Shown here piece by piece: positions 31,383-40,119 of a stretch of 64,000 bases of DNA; positions within the stretch are counted from its first letter, which is position 1; every line of letters begins with the position of its first letter. The position numbers were made by a program, and so were the translations under genes. The stretch comes from Symbioplanes lichenis (GTDB taxonomy: Bacteria; Actinomycetota; Actinomycetes; Mycobacteriales; Micromonosporaceae), in contig NZ_JAUZQD010000018.1 of the NCBI RefSeq assembly GCF_030709675.1, forward strand, positions 144,637 to 208,636, read 5' to 3'. A model generated the notes under the pieces. It was not told the origin of the DNA, did no database searches, and saw only the letters and a program-made list of their open reading frames with translations.

Positions 31383-33017
31383 ATGCCGGAGATTCGTGCC
31401 GCGCGGGGCACCGCGTACACCGCGAAGGGCTGGCCGCAGGAGGCCGCCAAGCGGATGCTCATGAACAACCTCGACCCGGACGTCGCCGAGCGCCCCGACG
31501 ACCTAGTCGTCTATGGCGGCACCGGGCGCGCGGCGCGGGACTGGCCGTCGTTCCACGCGATTGTGCGCGAGCTCGACGAGCTGAAGAACGACGAGACGCT
31601 GCTCGTGCAGTCGGGGCGCCCGGTCGGGGTGCTGCGCACGCACGAGTGGGCGCCGCGCGTGCTGCTCGCCAACTCGAACCTGGTCGGCGACTGGGCCACG
31701 TGGCCGGAGTTCCGGCGGCTGGAGCAGCTCGGGCTCACCATGTACGGGCAGATGACGGCCGGCTCGTGGATCTACATCGGGACGCAGGGCATCCTGCAGG
31801 GCACGTACGAGACCTTCGCCGCGATCGCCGCCAAGCGTTACCACGGCGACCTCGCCGGGACATTGACTTTGACCGCCGGGTGCGGGGGCATGGGCGGGGC
31901 GCAGCCGCTCGCCGTCACGATGAACGGCGGCGTGTGCCTGATCGTGGACATTGATCGCACCCGGTTGGAACGCCGAGTGCAGACCCGATACCTCGACACT
32001 GTTGCGGACAGTCTCGACGACGCGATTGCTCAAGCTTCGGCCGCAAAAAGCGACAAAAAGGCTAAGAGCATCGGTGTTGTCGGCAACGCCGCCGAGGTCT
32101 TCCCCGAGCTGCTCCGGCGAGGCGTGGCGATCGACATCGTCACCGACCAGACCAGCGCCCACGACCCGTTGAGCTACATCCCGATCGGGGTCGAGCTCGC
32201 CGACGCCGCCGAGTACGCGCGGACCAAGCCCGAGGAGTTCACCGACCGCGCCCGCGAGAGCATGGCGAAGCACGTCGAGGCGATGGTCGGATTCCTGGAC
32301 GCGGGCGCCGAGGTGTTCGACTACGGCAACTCGATCCGGGGCGAGGCGAAGCTGGGCGGGTTCGAGCGGGCGTTCGCGTTCCCGGGCTTCGTGCCCGCGT
32401 ACATCCGGCCGCTCTTCGCCGAGGGCAAGGGGCCGTTCCGCTGGGCGGCGCTCTCCGGCGACCCGAAGGACATCGCGGCCACCGACAAGGCGATCCTCGA
32501 CCTCTTCCCCGAGAACGAGCCGCTCGCGCGCTGGATCCGGATGGCCGGCGAGCGCGTCGCGTTCCAGGGGCTGCCGGCGCGGATCTGCTGGCTCGGCTAC
32601 GGCGAGCGGGACAAGGCCGGCGTCCGGTTCAACGACATGGTGGCCGACGGCACATTGTCCGCGCCCATCGTCATCGGCCGGGACCACCTCGACTCCGGGT
32701 CGGTCGCGTCGCCGTACCGGGAGACCGAGGCCATGCTCGACGGCTCGGACGCCATCGCGGACTGGCCGCTGCTGAACGCGCTCGTCAACACCGCCAGCGG
32801 CGCGAGCTGGGTGTCGATCCATCACGGCGGCGGCGTCGGCATCGGCCGGTCGATCCACGCCGGGCAGGTCTGTGTGGCGGACGGCACCGCATTGGCTGGT
32901 CAGAAGATCGAGCGCGTACTGACCAATGATCCGGCGATGGGTGTGCTGCGCCACGTGGACGCGGGCTACGAGTCCGCGGCCGCGTCCGGCGTCCACATCC
33001 CGATGGCGGACGCATGA
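31383..33017 (+). CDS. hutU: Urocanate hydratase
   Basis: A 544-residue enzyme that converts urocanate to imidazolonepropionate in the cytoplasm, using tightly bound NAD+ as an electrophile. Family signatures are MNNLDPDVAERPDDLVVYGGTGRAARDW, MYGQMTAGSWIYIGTQGILQGTYET, LTAGCGGMGGAQPLA and SIHHGGGVGIGRSIHAG. The conserved Cys region (PARICWLGYGERDK) is intact and the length is normal. It is the second step of histidine degradation. ATGA overlap at 33014-33017 couples it to the next gene. Confidence 0.98.
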   Translation: MPEIRAARGTAYTAKGWPQEAAKRMLMNNLDPDVAERPDDLVVYGGTGRAARDWPSFHAIVRELDELKNDETLLVQSGRPVGVLRTHEWAPRVLLANSNLVGDWATWPEFRRLEQLGLTMYGQMTAGSWIYIGTQGILQGTYETFAAIAAKRYHGDLAGTLTLTAGCGGMGGAQPLAVTMNGGVCLIVDIDRTRLERRVQTRYLDTVADSLDDAIAQASAAKSDKKAKSIGVVGNAAEVFPELLRRGVAIDIVTDQTSAHDPLSYIPIGVELADAAEYARTKPEEFTDRARESMAKHVEAMVGFLDAGAEVFDYGNSIRGEAKLGGFERAFAFPGFVPAYIRPLFAEGKGPFRWAALSGDPKDIAATDKAILDLFPENEPLARWIRMAGERVAFQGLPARICWLGYGERDKAGVRFNDMVADGTLSAPIVIGRDHLDSGSVASPYRETEAMLDGSDAIADWPLLNALVNTASGASWVSIHHGGGVGIGRSIHAGQVCVADGTALAGQKIERVLTNDPAMGVLRHVDAGYESAAASGVHIPMADA

Positions 33018-34258
33018 CCTCCTCCTCGCCCCGGGCCTCCTCCTCGCCCCGGGCCATCGACGAGCTTCGGGCCATCGACGAGCTTCGGGCCTTCGACGAG
33101 CTTTGGGAGCAGATCGCGCCCATCGGCCGCGAGAGCAAGGGCTATTTGAGGTACGCCCTCAGCCCGCCCGAACTCGCCCTGCGCGACTGGTTCCGGAGTC
33201 AAGCGGCGCTGCGCGGTCTGGAAGTCACCGACGACGGCAACGGCAACTTGTTCGCGTGGTGGGGCCCGGCGTGGGCCGACGGCGCGGTGCTCACCGGATC
33301 CCACTTCGACTCGGTGCCCCACGGCGGCGGATATGACGGTCCCCTCGGCATCGTCAGCGCGTTCCTGGCCGTCGACGAGTTGCGGGCGCGGGGCGTGACG
33401 CCGGCGCGGACGATCGGGGTGGCCGCGTTTGTCGAGGAGGAGGGCGGGCGGTTCGGCGTACCGTGTCTGGGGTCTCGGCTCTTGACCGGGGCCGTTGACC
33501 CTGACCGGGCCGCCGGGTTGCGTGATGCCGGCGGCACGACTTTCGGCGAGGCGCTGGGTGCTCGCCCGGCCGGGGCACGGCTCGACCTGGTTCGTCGCCT
33601 GTCCGCCGTGGTCGAGTTGCACATTGAGCAGGGGCGCGCCCTCGTCGGGATGCACGCGGCCGTCGGCGTGGCAAGCGCGATCTGGCCGCACGGGCGGTGG
33701 CGCCTCGACTTCACGGGCACCGGCGACCACGCGGGCACGACGCTGATGGCCGACCGGCACGACCCCATGCTCACGTACGCGTACACCGTGCTGGCCGCCA
33801 ACAAGGAAGCGCGCCTGGCCGGGGCGCACGCCACGATGGCCCGGGTGCTCGTGGAACCCAATGCCACCAACGCGATCCCGGCGCTGGTCCGGGGCTGGCT
33901 GGACGCGCGGGCGGCGGACACCCCGACGCTGGACCGGCTCGTCGAGGCGATCATGAAGCGAGCCACCGAGCGCGCCGGCCGGGACGGCACCTCGGTCGCC
34001 GTCGAAGCGGAGTCGGTGTCGCCGGAAGTGGCCTTCGACACGGCCTTGGCCTCCCGACTCGCGGGGATCCTCGGCGGGGCGCCGATTCTGCCGACCGGGG
34101 CGGGACACGACGCCGGGGTGCTGTCCGCGCACGTGCCGACGGCGATGCTCTTCGTCCGGAACCCGACCGGGGTGTCGCACTCCCCCGCCGAGCACGCGCC
34201 GCACGAGGATTGCGTGGCGGGTGTCACGGCTTTGGCCGATGTGCTGGCGGGCCTGTGA
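33014..34258 (+). CDS. M20-family amidohydrolase (allantoate/carbamoylase type) in hut operon
   Basis: A 414-residue zinc hydrolase of the M20 allantoate amidohydrolase/N-carbamoyl amino-acid amidohydrolase family. Metal-binding segments are TGSHFDSVPHGGGYDGPLG, FVEEEGGRFG, ELHIEQG and the C-terminal SHSPAEHAPHEDC. The dimerisation domain contains TGTGDHAGTT. It replaces the HutG-type enzyme normally expected beside HutF, so it probably hydrolyses N-formyl-L-glutamate to glutamate and formate; this is inferred from context. The first ~30 residues are an unusual run from five 18-bp DNA repeats (SSPRA twice, then IDELRA-type three times). The ATG overlaps hutU and the stop overlaps hutF. Confidence 0.9.
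   Translation: MTSSSPRASSSPRAIDELRAIDELRAFDELWEQIAPIGRESKGYLRYALSPPELALRDWFRSQAALRGLEVTDDGNGNLFAWWGPAWADGAVLTGSHFDSVPHGGGYDGPLGIVSAFLAVDELRARGVTPARTIGVAAFVEEEGGRFGVPCLGSRLLTGAVDPDRAAGLRDAGGTTFGEALGARPAGARLDLVRRLSAVVELHIEQGRALVGMHAAVGVASAIWPHGRWRLDFTGTGDHAGTTLMADRHDPMLTYAYTVLAANKEARLAGAHATMARVLVEPNATNAIPALVRGWLDARAADTPTLDRLVEAIMKRATERAGRDGTSVAVEAESVSPEVAFDTALASRLAGILGGAPILPTGAGHDAGVLSAHVPTAMLFVRNPTGVSHSPAEHAPHEDCVAGVTALADVLAGL
33018..33107. repeat. Five 18-bp repeats at the 5' end of the M20 gene
   Basis: Two copies of CCTCCTCCTCGCCCCGGG (33018-33053) are followed by three copies of CCATCGACGAGCTTCGGG-type units (33054-33107). All units are 18 bp and in frame, extending the N-terminus by about 24-30 residues. 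Confidence 0.92.
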
Positions 34259-35721
34259 GGTACCTCGCCTCGCACGCCTGGATCGACGGCCGCGTCGTGC
34301 GCGATGTGCTGCTCGACGTCCGGGACGGCCGGTTCGCCGCCGTCGAGCCGGGGGCCGCGCGGCCCGAGTCCGGCGCGGCCCGTCCTGACGCGTCTTTTCC
34401 TGACGCGGCCCTTCCCGGGGCGGCCCTTCCTGGCGCGGCCCTTCCTGGCGCGGCTCTTCCCGGAGCGGCCCTTCCTGGCGCGGCTCTTCCCGGCGCGGCG
34501 GGGGATCACGGGACGGTCAGGCTGAGCGGGCTCGTGCTGCCCGGCTTCGCCAATGCGCATTCGCACGCTTTTCATCGGGCCCTGCGCGGGCGGACGTACG
34601 ACGACCGGGGCAGCTTCTGGACGTGGCGTGAGCAAATGTACGAAGTCGCCGGCCGGCTCGATCCCGATTCGTACTACGCGCTGGCCCGCGCGGTCTACGG
34701 CGAGATGGTCCTCGGCGGCATCACGGCGGTCGGTGAATTTCATTACCTGCACCACGATTCGGGAGGCCGGCCCTACGCCGATCCGAACGCGATGGGCTCG
34801 GCACTGTTGGCCGCCGCCGACGACGCCGGGATCCGCATCACGCTGCTGGACACGCTCTACCTGACGTCCAGTGTGGAGGGCGCCCCGCCCGCCGGAGTGC
34901 AGCGCCGGTTCAGCGACGGCGACGCCGACCGCTGGCTCGCGCGCGTCGCCGAACTCGGTGAGGCTGATCACGCGATCATCGGCGCGGCCCTGCATTCGGT
35001 ACGCGCCGTGCCCGCTGACGTACTCGGCAAGCTCGCCGGCCGGACCCCGCTGCACATCCATCTCTCCGAGCAGCCGGCGGAGAACGAGGCGTGCCTGGCC
35101 TTCCACGGCTGCACCCCGACCGAGTTGCTGCACCGCCACGGCGTGCTCGGCCCGGGTACGACCGCTGTCCATGCGACGCATCTCACCGACCACGACGTCG
35201 AGCTGCTCGCCGCGTCCGGGACCGGGGTCTGCCTGTGCCCGACGACCGAACGTGACCTGGCCGACGGCATCGGGCCTGGTCGCCGGCTGGCCGACGCGGG
35301 TGTGCCGCTGAGCCTGGGCAGCGACAGCCACGCGGTGATCGACATGTTCGAGGAGGCGCGCGGCATGGAACTCGACGAGCGGCTGGCCACCCGGCGGCGC
35401 GGCCACTTCACGCCGGCCGAGCTGATCGCCGCCGCGTCCGCGCACACCGCGCTGGGCTGGGAGGACGCGGGGAAGATCGAGGTAGGCGCGCGGGCCGACC
35501 TGGTCGCGGTCACCCTCGATTCGGTACGTACGGCCGGCGCGGATCCGGCAGGCATCGTCTTCGCGGCCACGGGCGCCGACGTGACGGACGTGATCGTTGA
35601 CGGCCGGCCCGTCGTCAAGGGCGGGCGTCACACGGCGTTCGACGTTCCCGCCGCGTTGGGCGTGGCGCTGCGCTCGCTCCGCCTCCCGGACAAGCCGCGC
35701 TCGTCCCGAGAAGGCGCGTGA
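34255..35721 (+). CDS. hutF: Formimidoylglutamate deiminase
   Basis: A 488-residue amidohydrolase-superfamily enzyme that deiminates N-formimino-L-glutamate to N-formyl-L-glutamate and ammonia. Metal ligands are in FANAHSHAFHRALRG, TPLHIHLSEQPAENEAC, THLTDHD and LGSDSHAVIDMFEE. The segment GRTYDDRGSFWTWREQMYEVA is characteristic of HutF. Start is GTG 34255 (VRYLASHAWIDGRVV), overlapping the preceding stop. Residues ~43-82 are a tract of LPGAA pentapeptides made by eight 15-bp repeats, inserted in the small beta-sandwich domain before the barrel. With HutF the organism uses the five-step route in which formylglutamate is the next intermediate. Confidence 0.95.
   Translation: MRYLASHAWIDGRVVRDVLLDVRDGRFAAVEPGAARPESGAARPDASFPDAALPGAALPGAALPGAALPGAALPGAALPGAAGDHGTVRLSGLVLPGFANAHSHAFHRALRGRTYDDRGSFWTWREQMYEVAGRLDPDSYYALARAVYGEMVLGGITAVGEFHYLHHDSGGRPYADPNAMGSALLAAADDAGIRITLLDTLYLTSSVEGAPPAGVQRRFSDGDADRWLARVAELGEADHAIIGAALHSVRAVPADVLGKLAGRTPLHIHLSEQPAENEACLAFHGCTPTELLHRHGVLGPGTTAVHATHLTDHDVELLAASGTGVCLCPTTERDLADGIGPGRRLADAGVPLSLGSDSHAVIDMFEEARGMELDERLATRRRGHFTPAELIAAASAHTALGWEDAGKIEVGARADLVAVTLDSVRTAGADPAGIVFAATGADVTDVIVDGRPVVKGGRHTAFDVPAALGVALRSLRLPDKPRSSREGA
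34381..34500. repeat. Eight 15-bp in-frame repeats in hutF
   Basis: Eight consecutive 15-bp units of the type CTTCCTGGCGCGGCC encode RPDAS, FPDAA and six LPGAA copies. The units differ by one to four bases, mainly in synonymous or D/G positions, and keep the reading frame. Confidence 0.95.
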
Positions 35722-35872
35722 GCATGCTCGCGACGAACAAAGCAAACAGCGACGGCAAGAGCATGCTTGCGATGAACAGAACGAACAGCGACGGCAAGAG
35801 CATGCTCGCGACGGACGAAACGAACAGCGCGGCAAGAGCATGCTTGCGACGGACAAAGCGAACAGTGGTGGC
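35718..35872. repeat. Four 39-bp tandem repeats upstream of hutI
   Basis: Units at 35718-35756, 35757-35795, 35796-35833 (38 bp, one base short) and 35834-35872. Each contains GCATGCT(C/T)GCGA, so every unit carries an ATG. The hutI start (ATGAGCGTTCTTGTGACGAAC) looks like a diverged fifth copy of the first half of the unit. Confidence 0.9.
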
Positions 35873-37021
35873 ATGAGCGTTCTTGTGACGAACATCGGCG
35901 AACTGACCACACAGGACGGCGAGGTCGGCACGCTGCACGACGCGGCCGTGGTCGTCAACGGTGACCGGATCGCGTGGATCGGGCCGGCCGCTCAGGCCCC
36001 CGCCGCCGACGAGCGCATCGACGCCGGCGGCCGCGCGGTGATCCCGGGTTTCGTGGACAGCCACGCGCACCTGGTCTTCGCCGGGGATCGGGCCGCCGAG
36101 TTCGCGGCGCGCATGGCCGGCGAGTCGTACACCGGGGGCGGCATCCGGACGACGGTCGCCGCCACCCGGGCTGCCTCCGACGACGAGCTGACGGCTGCGG
36201 CGGGGCGGCTGGTCGCGGAGATGCGGCGGCAGGGTACGACCACGGTGGAGATCAAGTCCGGGTACGGGCTGAACGTCGACGACGAGAAACGCTCATTGCG
36301 GATTGCGCGTTCGCTCACTCCGGAGACGACGTTCCTGGGCGCGCACGTGGTGCCGGCCGAATACCTGGACCGGCCGGACGAGTACGTCGCCCTGGTCACC
36401 GGGCCGATGCTGGCGGCCGCGGCGCCGTACGCGCGATGGATCGACGTCTTCTGCGAGCGCGGCGCCTTCGACGGCGATCAGACGCGGGCGATCCTGACCG
36501 CGGGCGCCGAGGCCGGGCTGGAGCTGCGCGTGCACACCAACCAGCTGACGGCCGGGCCGGGCGTGCAACTGGCGGTGGAGCTGGGCGCGGCGAGCGCCGA
36601 CCACTGCACACATCTGAGCGACGCGGACATCGACGCGCTCGCCGCCTCGGACACCGTCGCGACGCTGCTGCCCGGGGCCGAGTTCTCGACGCGGTCGCCC
36701 TATCCCGACGCGCGACGGCTGGTCGACGCGGGTGTCACGGTGGCGCTGGCGACGGACTGCAATCCCGGCTCGTCGTACACGTCGTCGATGCCGTTCTGCG
36801 TCGCGCTGGCCGTACGGGAAATGGGTCTGGCTCCGGCCGAGGCCCTGTGGGCAGCGACAGCGGGCGGCGCGCGGAGCCTGCGCCGCGACGACATCGGCGT
36901 GTTGCGCCCCGGGGCGCGGGCGGATCTCGTCCTGCTCGACGCCCCGACGTTCCTGCACCTGGCCTATCGGCCCGGTGTCCCCTTGATCCACACAGTTCTG
37001 CACAACGGAGTGCCGCAATGA
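35873..37021 (+). CDS. hutI: Imidazolonepropionase
   Basis: A 382-residue metal-dependent amidohydrolase converting 4-imidazolone-5-propionate to N-formimino-L-glutamate. Signatures are VIPGFVDSHAHLVFAGDRAAEF, TTVEIKSGYGLN, FLGAHVVPAEY, VHTNQLTAGPG, DHCTHLSD, LPGAEF and ATDCNPGSSYTSSMP. I start it at ATG 35873 (MSVLVTNIGEL), which matches the usual beginning of the protein. An in-frame ATG at 35839 inside the last repeat would add 11 residues, and the frame stays open farther upstream through the repeats. The end overlaps the hutH ATG by four bases. Confidence 0.95.
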   Translation: MSVLVTNIGELTTQDGEVGTLHDAAVVVNGDRIAWIGPAAQAPAADERIDAGGRAVIPGFVDSHAHLVFAGDRAAEFAARMAGESYTGGGIRTTVAATRAASDDELTAAAGRLVAEMRRQGTTTVEIKSGYGLNVDDEKRSLRIARSLTPETTFLGAHVVPAEYLDRPDEYVALVTGPMLAAAAPYARWIDVFCERGAFDGDQTRAILTAGAEAGLELRVHTNQLTAGPGVQLAVELGAASADHCTHLSDADIDALAASDTVATLLPGAEFSTRSPYPDARRLVDAGVTVALATDCNPGSSYTSSMPFCVALAVREMGLAPAEALWAATAGGARSLRRDDIGVLRPGARADLVLLDAPTFLHLAYRPGVPLIHTVLHNGVPQ

Positions 37022-38586
37022 CCGTCACAGTCCAGCCCACGGGTCCCGCTCCGAACGTCACCGTTCAGCCCACGGGAGTCTCCGCCGCCGATGTCGTCGC
37101 CGTGGCGCGTGGCAATGCCCACGTTGACATCGCCGGAGCCGCCGTCGACGCCATGGCGCGCAGCCGGAGCATCGTCGACGGGATCGAGGCATCCGGCCGT
37201 CCCGTCTACGGCGTGTCGACCGGCTTCGGCGCGCTCGCCAACACGTCGATCGCCCCGGCGCGCAGGGCCGAACTGCAACATGCGCTCATTCGCTCACACG
37301 CGGCCGGGGTCGGCGCCCCGATGCCGCGTGAGGTGGTGCGGGCGATGATGCTGCTGCGCGTACGGTCGCTGGCCCTGGGGTTGTCCGGGGTGCGCCCCGC
37401 GCTCGCGCAGGGGCTCGTCGACCTGCTCAACCACGACATCACGCCGTGGGTGCCGGAGCACGGCTCGCTCGGCGCGTCGGGTGACCTTGCTCCCCTTGCG
37501 CATTGCGCGCTCGTGCTGCTCGGCGAGGGCTGGGTGCTCGGCAAGGACGGCGCGCGGGTGCCGGCCCCCGACGCGCTGCACGCGGCCGGTCTTTCGCCGC
37601 TTGCGCTGACCGCCAAGGAGGGGCTCGCGCTCATCAACGGTACGGACGGCATGCTCGGCATGCTCCTGCTCGCCATCGAGGACGCGGCGCACATTTTCAC
37701 CATGGCGGACGTCACAGCCGCCCTGGCGATCGAGGCGATGCTCGGCTCGGAGCGCCCGTTCCTGCCGGAGCTGCACGCCATCCGCCCGCACCCGGGCCAG
37801 GCGGCGTCGGCGGCCAACATCCACCGATTGCTGCAGGACTCGGCCATCATGGACTCGCACCGGGACGACCTGGCGCACGCCGTGCAGGACGCCTACTCGA
37901 TGCGCTGCGCCCCGCAGGTGGCGGGCGCGGCGCGGGACACCCTCGATTTCGTACGCCTGACCGCGTCGCGAGAGCTCGTCTCAGTTGTGGACAACCCCGT
38001 GGTGCTGACCGACGGGCGCGTAGAGTCGACGGGCAACTTCCACGGGGCGCCGCTCGGTTTCGCCGCCGACTATCTGGCCATCGCGGCCGCCGAGGTGGGC
38101 GCCATCTCCGAGCGCCGCGTCGACCGGCTCCTCGACGTCACGCGCAACCGGCAGCTGCCGCCGTTCCTGTCACCGGACGCGGGTGTCAACTCGGGGCTGA
38201 TGATCGCGCAATACACGGCCGCGGGCATCGTCGCGGAGAACAGGCGGCTGGCGTCCCCGGCGTCGGTCGACTCGCTCCCGACCAGCGGCATGCAGGAGGA
38301 CCACGTGTCGATGGGCTGGGCGGCGGCGAAGAAGCTGCGGACCGTGCTCGACAATGTGACAAGTTTGCTGGCGGTGGAGCTGCTTTCCGGCGTACGAGGT
38401 CTGCAGTTGCGGGCGCCGTTGACGCCCTCGCCGTCGGGGCGGGCCGCGGTGGCCGCCTTCACGCCCTTCGCCGGGACGCCGGGTCCGGACCTTTTCCTGG
38501 CGCCGGTGCTGGAGGAGGCTCGCTCGGTGGTGTCGGGGCGCACGTTGCGGGCCGCGATCGAGTCCGCCGTGGGGGCGCTGGCCTGA
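37018..38586 (+). CDS. hutH: Histidine ammonia-lyase
   Basis: A 522-residue enzyme that deaminates L-histidine to trans-urocanate, the first step of the pathway. The self-forming MIO electrophile comes from Ala153-Ser154-Gly155 in GSLGASGDLAPLAH. Tyr64 in PVYGVSTGFG, the NGTDGML segment and FHGAPLGFAADY are also conserved. The N-terminus carries a duplicated VTVQPTG heptapeptide (residues 2-8 and 14-20), a further short repeat in this operon. It is the last gene of the hut run, so regulator, enzymes and entry enzyme are probably on one transcript. No transporter is included. Confidence 0.98.
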   Translation: MTVTVQPTGPAPNVTVQPTGVSAADVVAVARGNAHVDIAGAAVDAMARSRSIVDGIEASGRPVYGVSTGFGALANTSIAPARRAELQHALIRSHAAGVGAPMPREVVRAMMLLRVRSLALGLSGVRPALAQGLVDLLNHDITPWVPEHGSLGASGDLAPLAHCALVLLGEGWVLGKDGARVPAPDALHAAGLSPLALTAKEGLALINGTDGMLGMLLLAIEDAAHIFTMADVTAALAIEAMLGSERPFLPELHAIRPHPGQAASAANIHRLLQDSAIMDSHRDDLAHAVQDAYSMRCAPQVAGAARDTLDFVRLTASRELVSVVDNPVVLTDGRVESTGNFHGAPLGFAADYLAIAAAEVGAISERRVDRLLDVTRNRQLPPFLSPDAGVNSGLMIAQYTAAGIVAENRRLASPASVDSLPTSGMQEDHVSMGWAAAKKLRTVLDNVTSLLAVELLSGVRGLQLRAPLTPSPSGRAAVAAFTPFAGTPGPDLFLAPVLEEARSVVSGRTLRAAIESAVGALA

Positions 38587-38594
38587 TCTTTGTT

Positions 38595-38700
38595 CGAGCA
38601 CGTGGGAGCGGCTCCGTCGGGTCGCCCGTCCGCCTCGATCCTGGACGTGAGTGGCGGCTGCCGTCGGGCCGCCCGTCTGCCTCAATCGTGGACGTGGGTC
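38595..38700. repeat. Duplicated 3' end of the XRE-cupin gene
   Basis: Two imperfect copies of about 47-50 bp contain CCGTCGGG(T/C)CGCCCGTC(C/T)GCCTC(G/A)AT and GTGGACGTG/CTGGACGTG. One covers the last codons and stop of the XRE-cupin gene and the other lies just beyond, so the second copy is non-coding. Confidence 0.7.
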
Positions 38701-39233
38701 CGGCTGCCTTCGTGGTCGAGGACGGCGAGGATCTCGGCGGGGCCGTTGCGGGAGCCGAACGCGTGCGGCGTCATCGTCGAGAAGGAGGCCGCCTGACCGG
38801 TTTCGACCACGATGAGGCGGTCGCCCAGGATCAGCTCGACCGTGCCCGACAGGACCAGGAACCAGTCGCGCCCCGGGTGGGTCCGGGTGTCGCGGGGCGC
38901 GGGCCCGTCGACACGTACCTTGGCGACGGTCTGGTGCGGTTCGTTGGAGAGCCGCCAGACGGTCTGGTTGCGGTCCGGATTGTGCAGCGGGCGGATCACC
39001 ACGTCGTCGTCGCCGTCGGGGCGGACGAGCTCGTCCAGGCTGACGCCGAGCGTACGGGCCAGCGCGGTGAGCTGGTCGAGCCCGATTCGCCGGTGACCGG
39101 TTTCGAGGCGACTGAGGGTGGAGGGGCTGAGATGACTGCGCGTGGCGAGATCGTCCAGCGACCAGCCGCGCGCGAGTCTCAGCGTCCGCAGCCGGGCCCG
39201 GACGAGACCGTCGACATCTCCGTCTTGCTTCAT
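38682..39233 (-). CDS. XRE-family regulator with cupin domain
   Basis: A 183-residue protein starting at ATG 39233 (MKQDGDVDGLVRARLR). The HTH_XRE domain has LRLARGWSLDDLATRSHLSPSTLSRLETGHRRIGLDQLTALARTLG. The C-terminal cupin barrel has THPGRDWFLVLSGTVELILGDRLIVVETGQAASFSTMTPHAFGS, with conserved His and Glu-like positions for ligand or metal binding. Such regulators often repress a neighbouring gene until a small molecule binds the cupin. It is divergent from the methyltransferase with only ~48 bases between the starts, so it most likely controls that gene and itself. Confidence 0.93.
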   Translation of the reverse strand: MKQDGDVDGLVRARLRTLRLARGWSLDDLATRSHLSPSTLSRLETGHRRIGLDQLTALARTLGVSLDELVRPDGDDDVVIRPLHNPDRNQTVWRLSNEPHQTVAKVRVDGPAPRDTRTHPGRDWFLVLSGTVELILGDRLIVVETGQAASFSTMTPHAFGSRNGPAEILAVLDHEGSRTHVHD

Positions 39234-39281
39234 ACGCAAGATGCTATGCCCGAGGAGCAATCCCGGCGTACGGTCGGTCGC

Positions 39282-40112
39282 ATGAGCAATTCGCACCACC
39301 ACCACGGTGACTCGACGACGATGTCCTCGGTGCTGGATCTGGACGCCGAGGTGCTCCGGTCGTACCTGGACGAGGTGACAGCTTGGATCGCGCAGCAGGC
39401 GGGTGACCGCCCGGTCCGGCACATCCTGGACCTCGGCACGGGCACCGGCGCCGGGGCGTTCGCGCTGCTCCGGCGCTTCCCGGCGGCGACCGTGACGGCC
39501 GTCGACGCCGATCCCGCGATGCTGCACAGGCTGGCCGGCCGGGCCCGCGAGCTGGGCCTTCACGATCGCGTACGCCCGGTGGCCGCCGACCTCGACGACG
39601 CTTGGCCCGACGTCGAGCAGGCCGACCTCGTCTGGGCCTCGGCCTCGCTGCACCATTTGGCGGAGCCCGTACGGGTCCTCGAATCGGTGCGAGCCACGCT
39701 GGCCCCGGGCGGGGTGCTCGCGGTGATGGAGCTGAGCGGCATGCCGTGGTTCCTGCCGGAGTCGGCGGACCCGGCCGAGCGAGCCCTGGAGGCGCGCACC
39801 CAGGAGCTGCAGGCCCAGGCCCGCGCCGAACACCTGCCGCACATGGGCGCCAACTGGCGGCACCTGCTCGAGAAGGCCGGCTTCACGGTGACCGAGCGAG
39901 TGCTGGACATCGCCGTCGACGCGCCCTTGCCGCCGGCCGGCGTGGAGTATGCGGCGGCGGTGTTCGGGCGGGTGGGCGAGCAGCTCGGCGACCGGCTGAC
40001 GTCCGACGAACGCCAGGCCTTGGAGCGGCTGCTGGCCGGCCTCCGTCAGCGCGACGACCTCGTCATCCGGACCACGCGTACTGCCTTGATCGGCTCCCAG
40101 CCGGCCTCGTGA
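39282..40112 (+). CDS. Class I SAM-dependent methyltransferase
   Basis: A 276-residue methyltransferase. The SAM-binding motif I is HILDLGTGTGAGAFAL, followed by VTAVDADPAML (acidic loop), PVAADLDD and LVWASASLHHL, then LAPGGVLAVMEL. The N-terminus begins MSNSHHHHGDST, a natural His run that could bind metal. I start at ATG 39282; ATG 39246 would add 12 residues but leave only 12 bases to the divergent regulator. Substrate unknown. It is probably controlled by the adjacent XRE-cupin protein. Confidence 0.9.
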   Translation: MSNSHHHHGDSTTMSSVLDLDAEVLRSYLDEVTAWIAQQAGDRPVRHILDLGTGTGAGAFALLRRFPAATVTAVDADPAMLHRLAGRARELGLHDRVRPVAADLDDAWPDVEQADLVWASASLHHLAEPVRVLESVRATLAPGGVLAVMELSGMPWFLPESADPAERALEARTQELQAQARAEHLPHMGANWRHLLEKAGFTVTERVLDIAVDAPLPPAGVEYAAAVFGRVGEQLGDRLTSDERQALERLLAGLRQRDDLVIRTTRTALIGSQPAS

Positions 40113-40119
40113 GCCGGGC

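Noticed and set aside
34381..34500. The hutF LPGAA tract as an assembly error.
   Set aside because: Units differ from one another at several positions, which is not typical of a sequencing artefact, and other hut genes show similar independent expansions.
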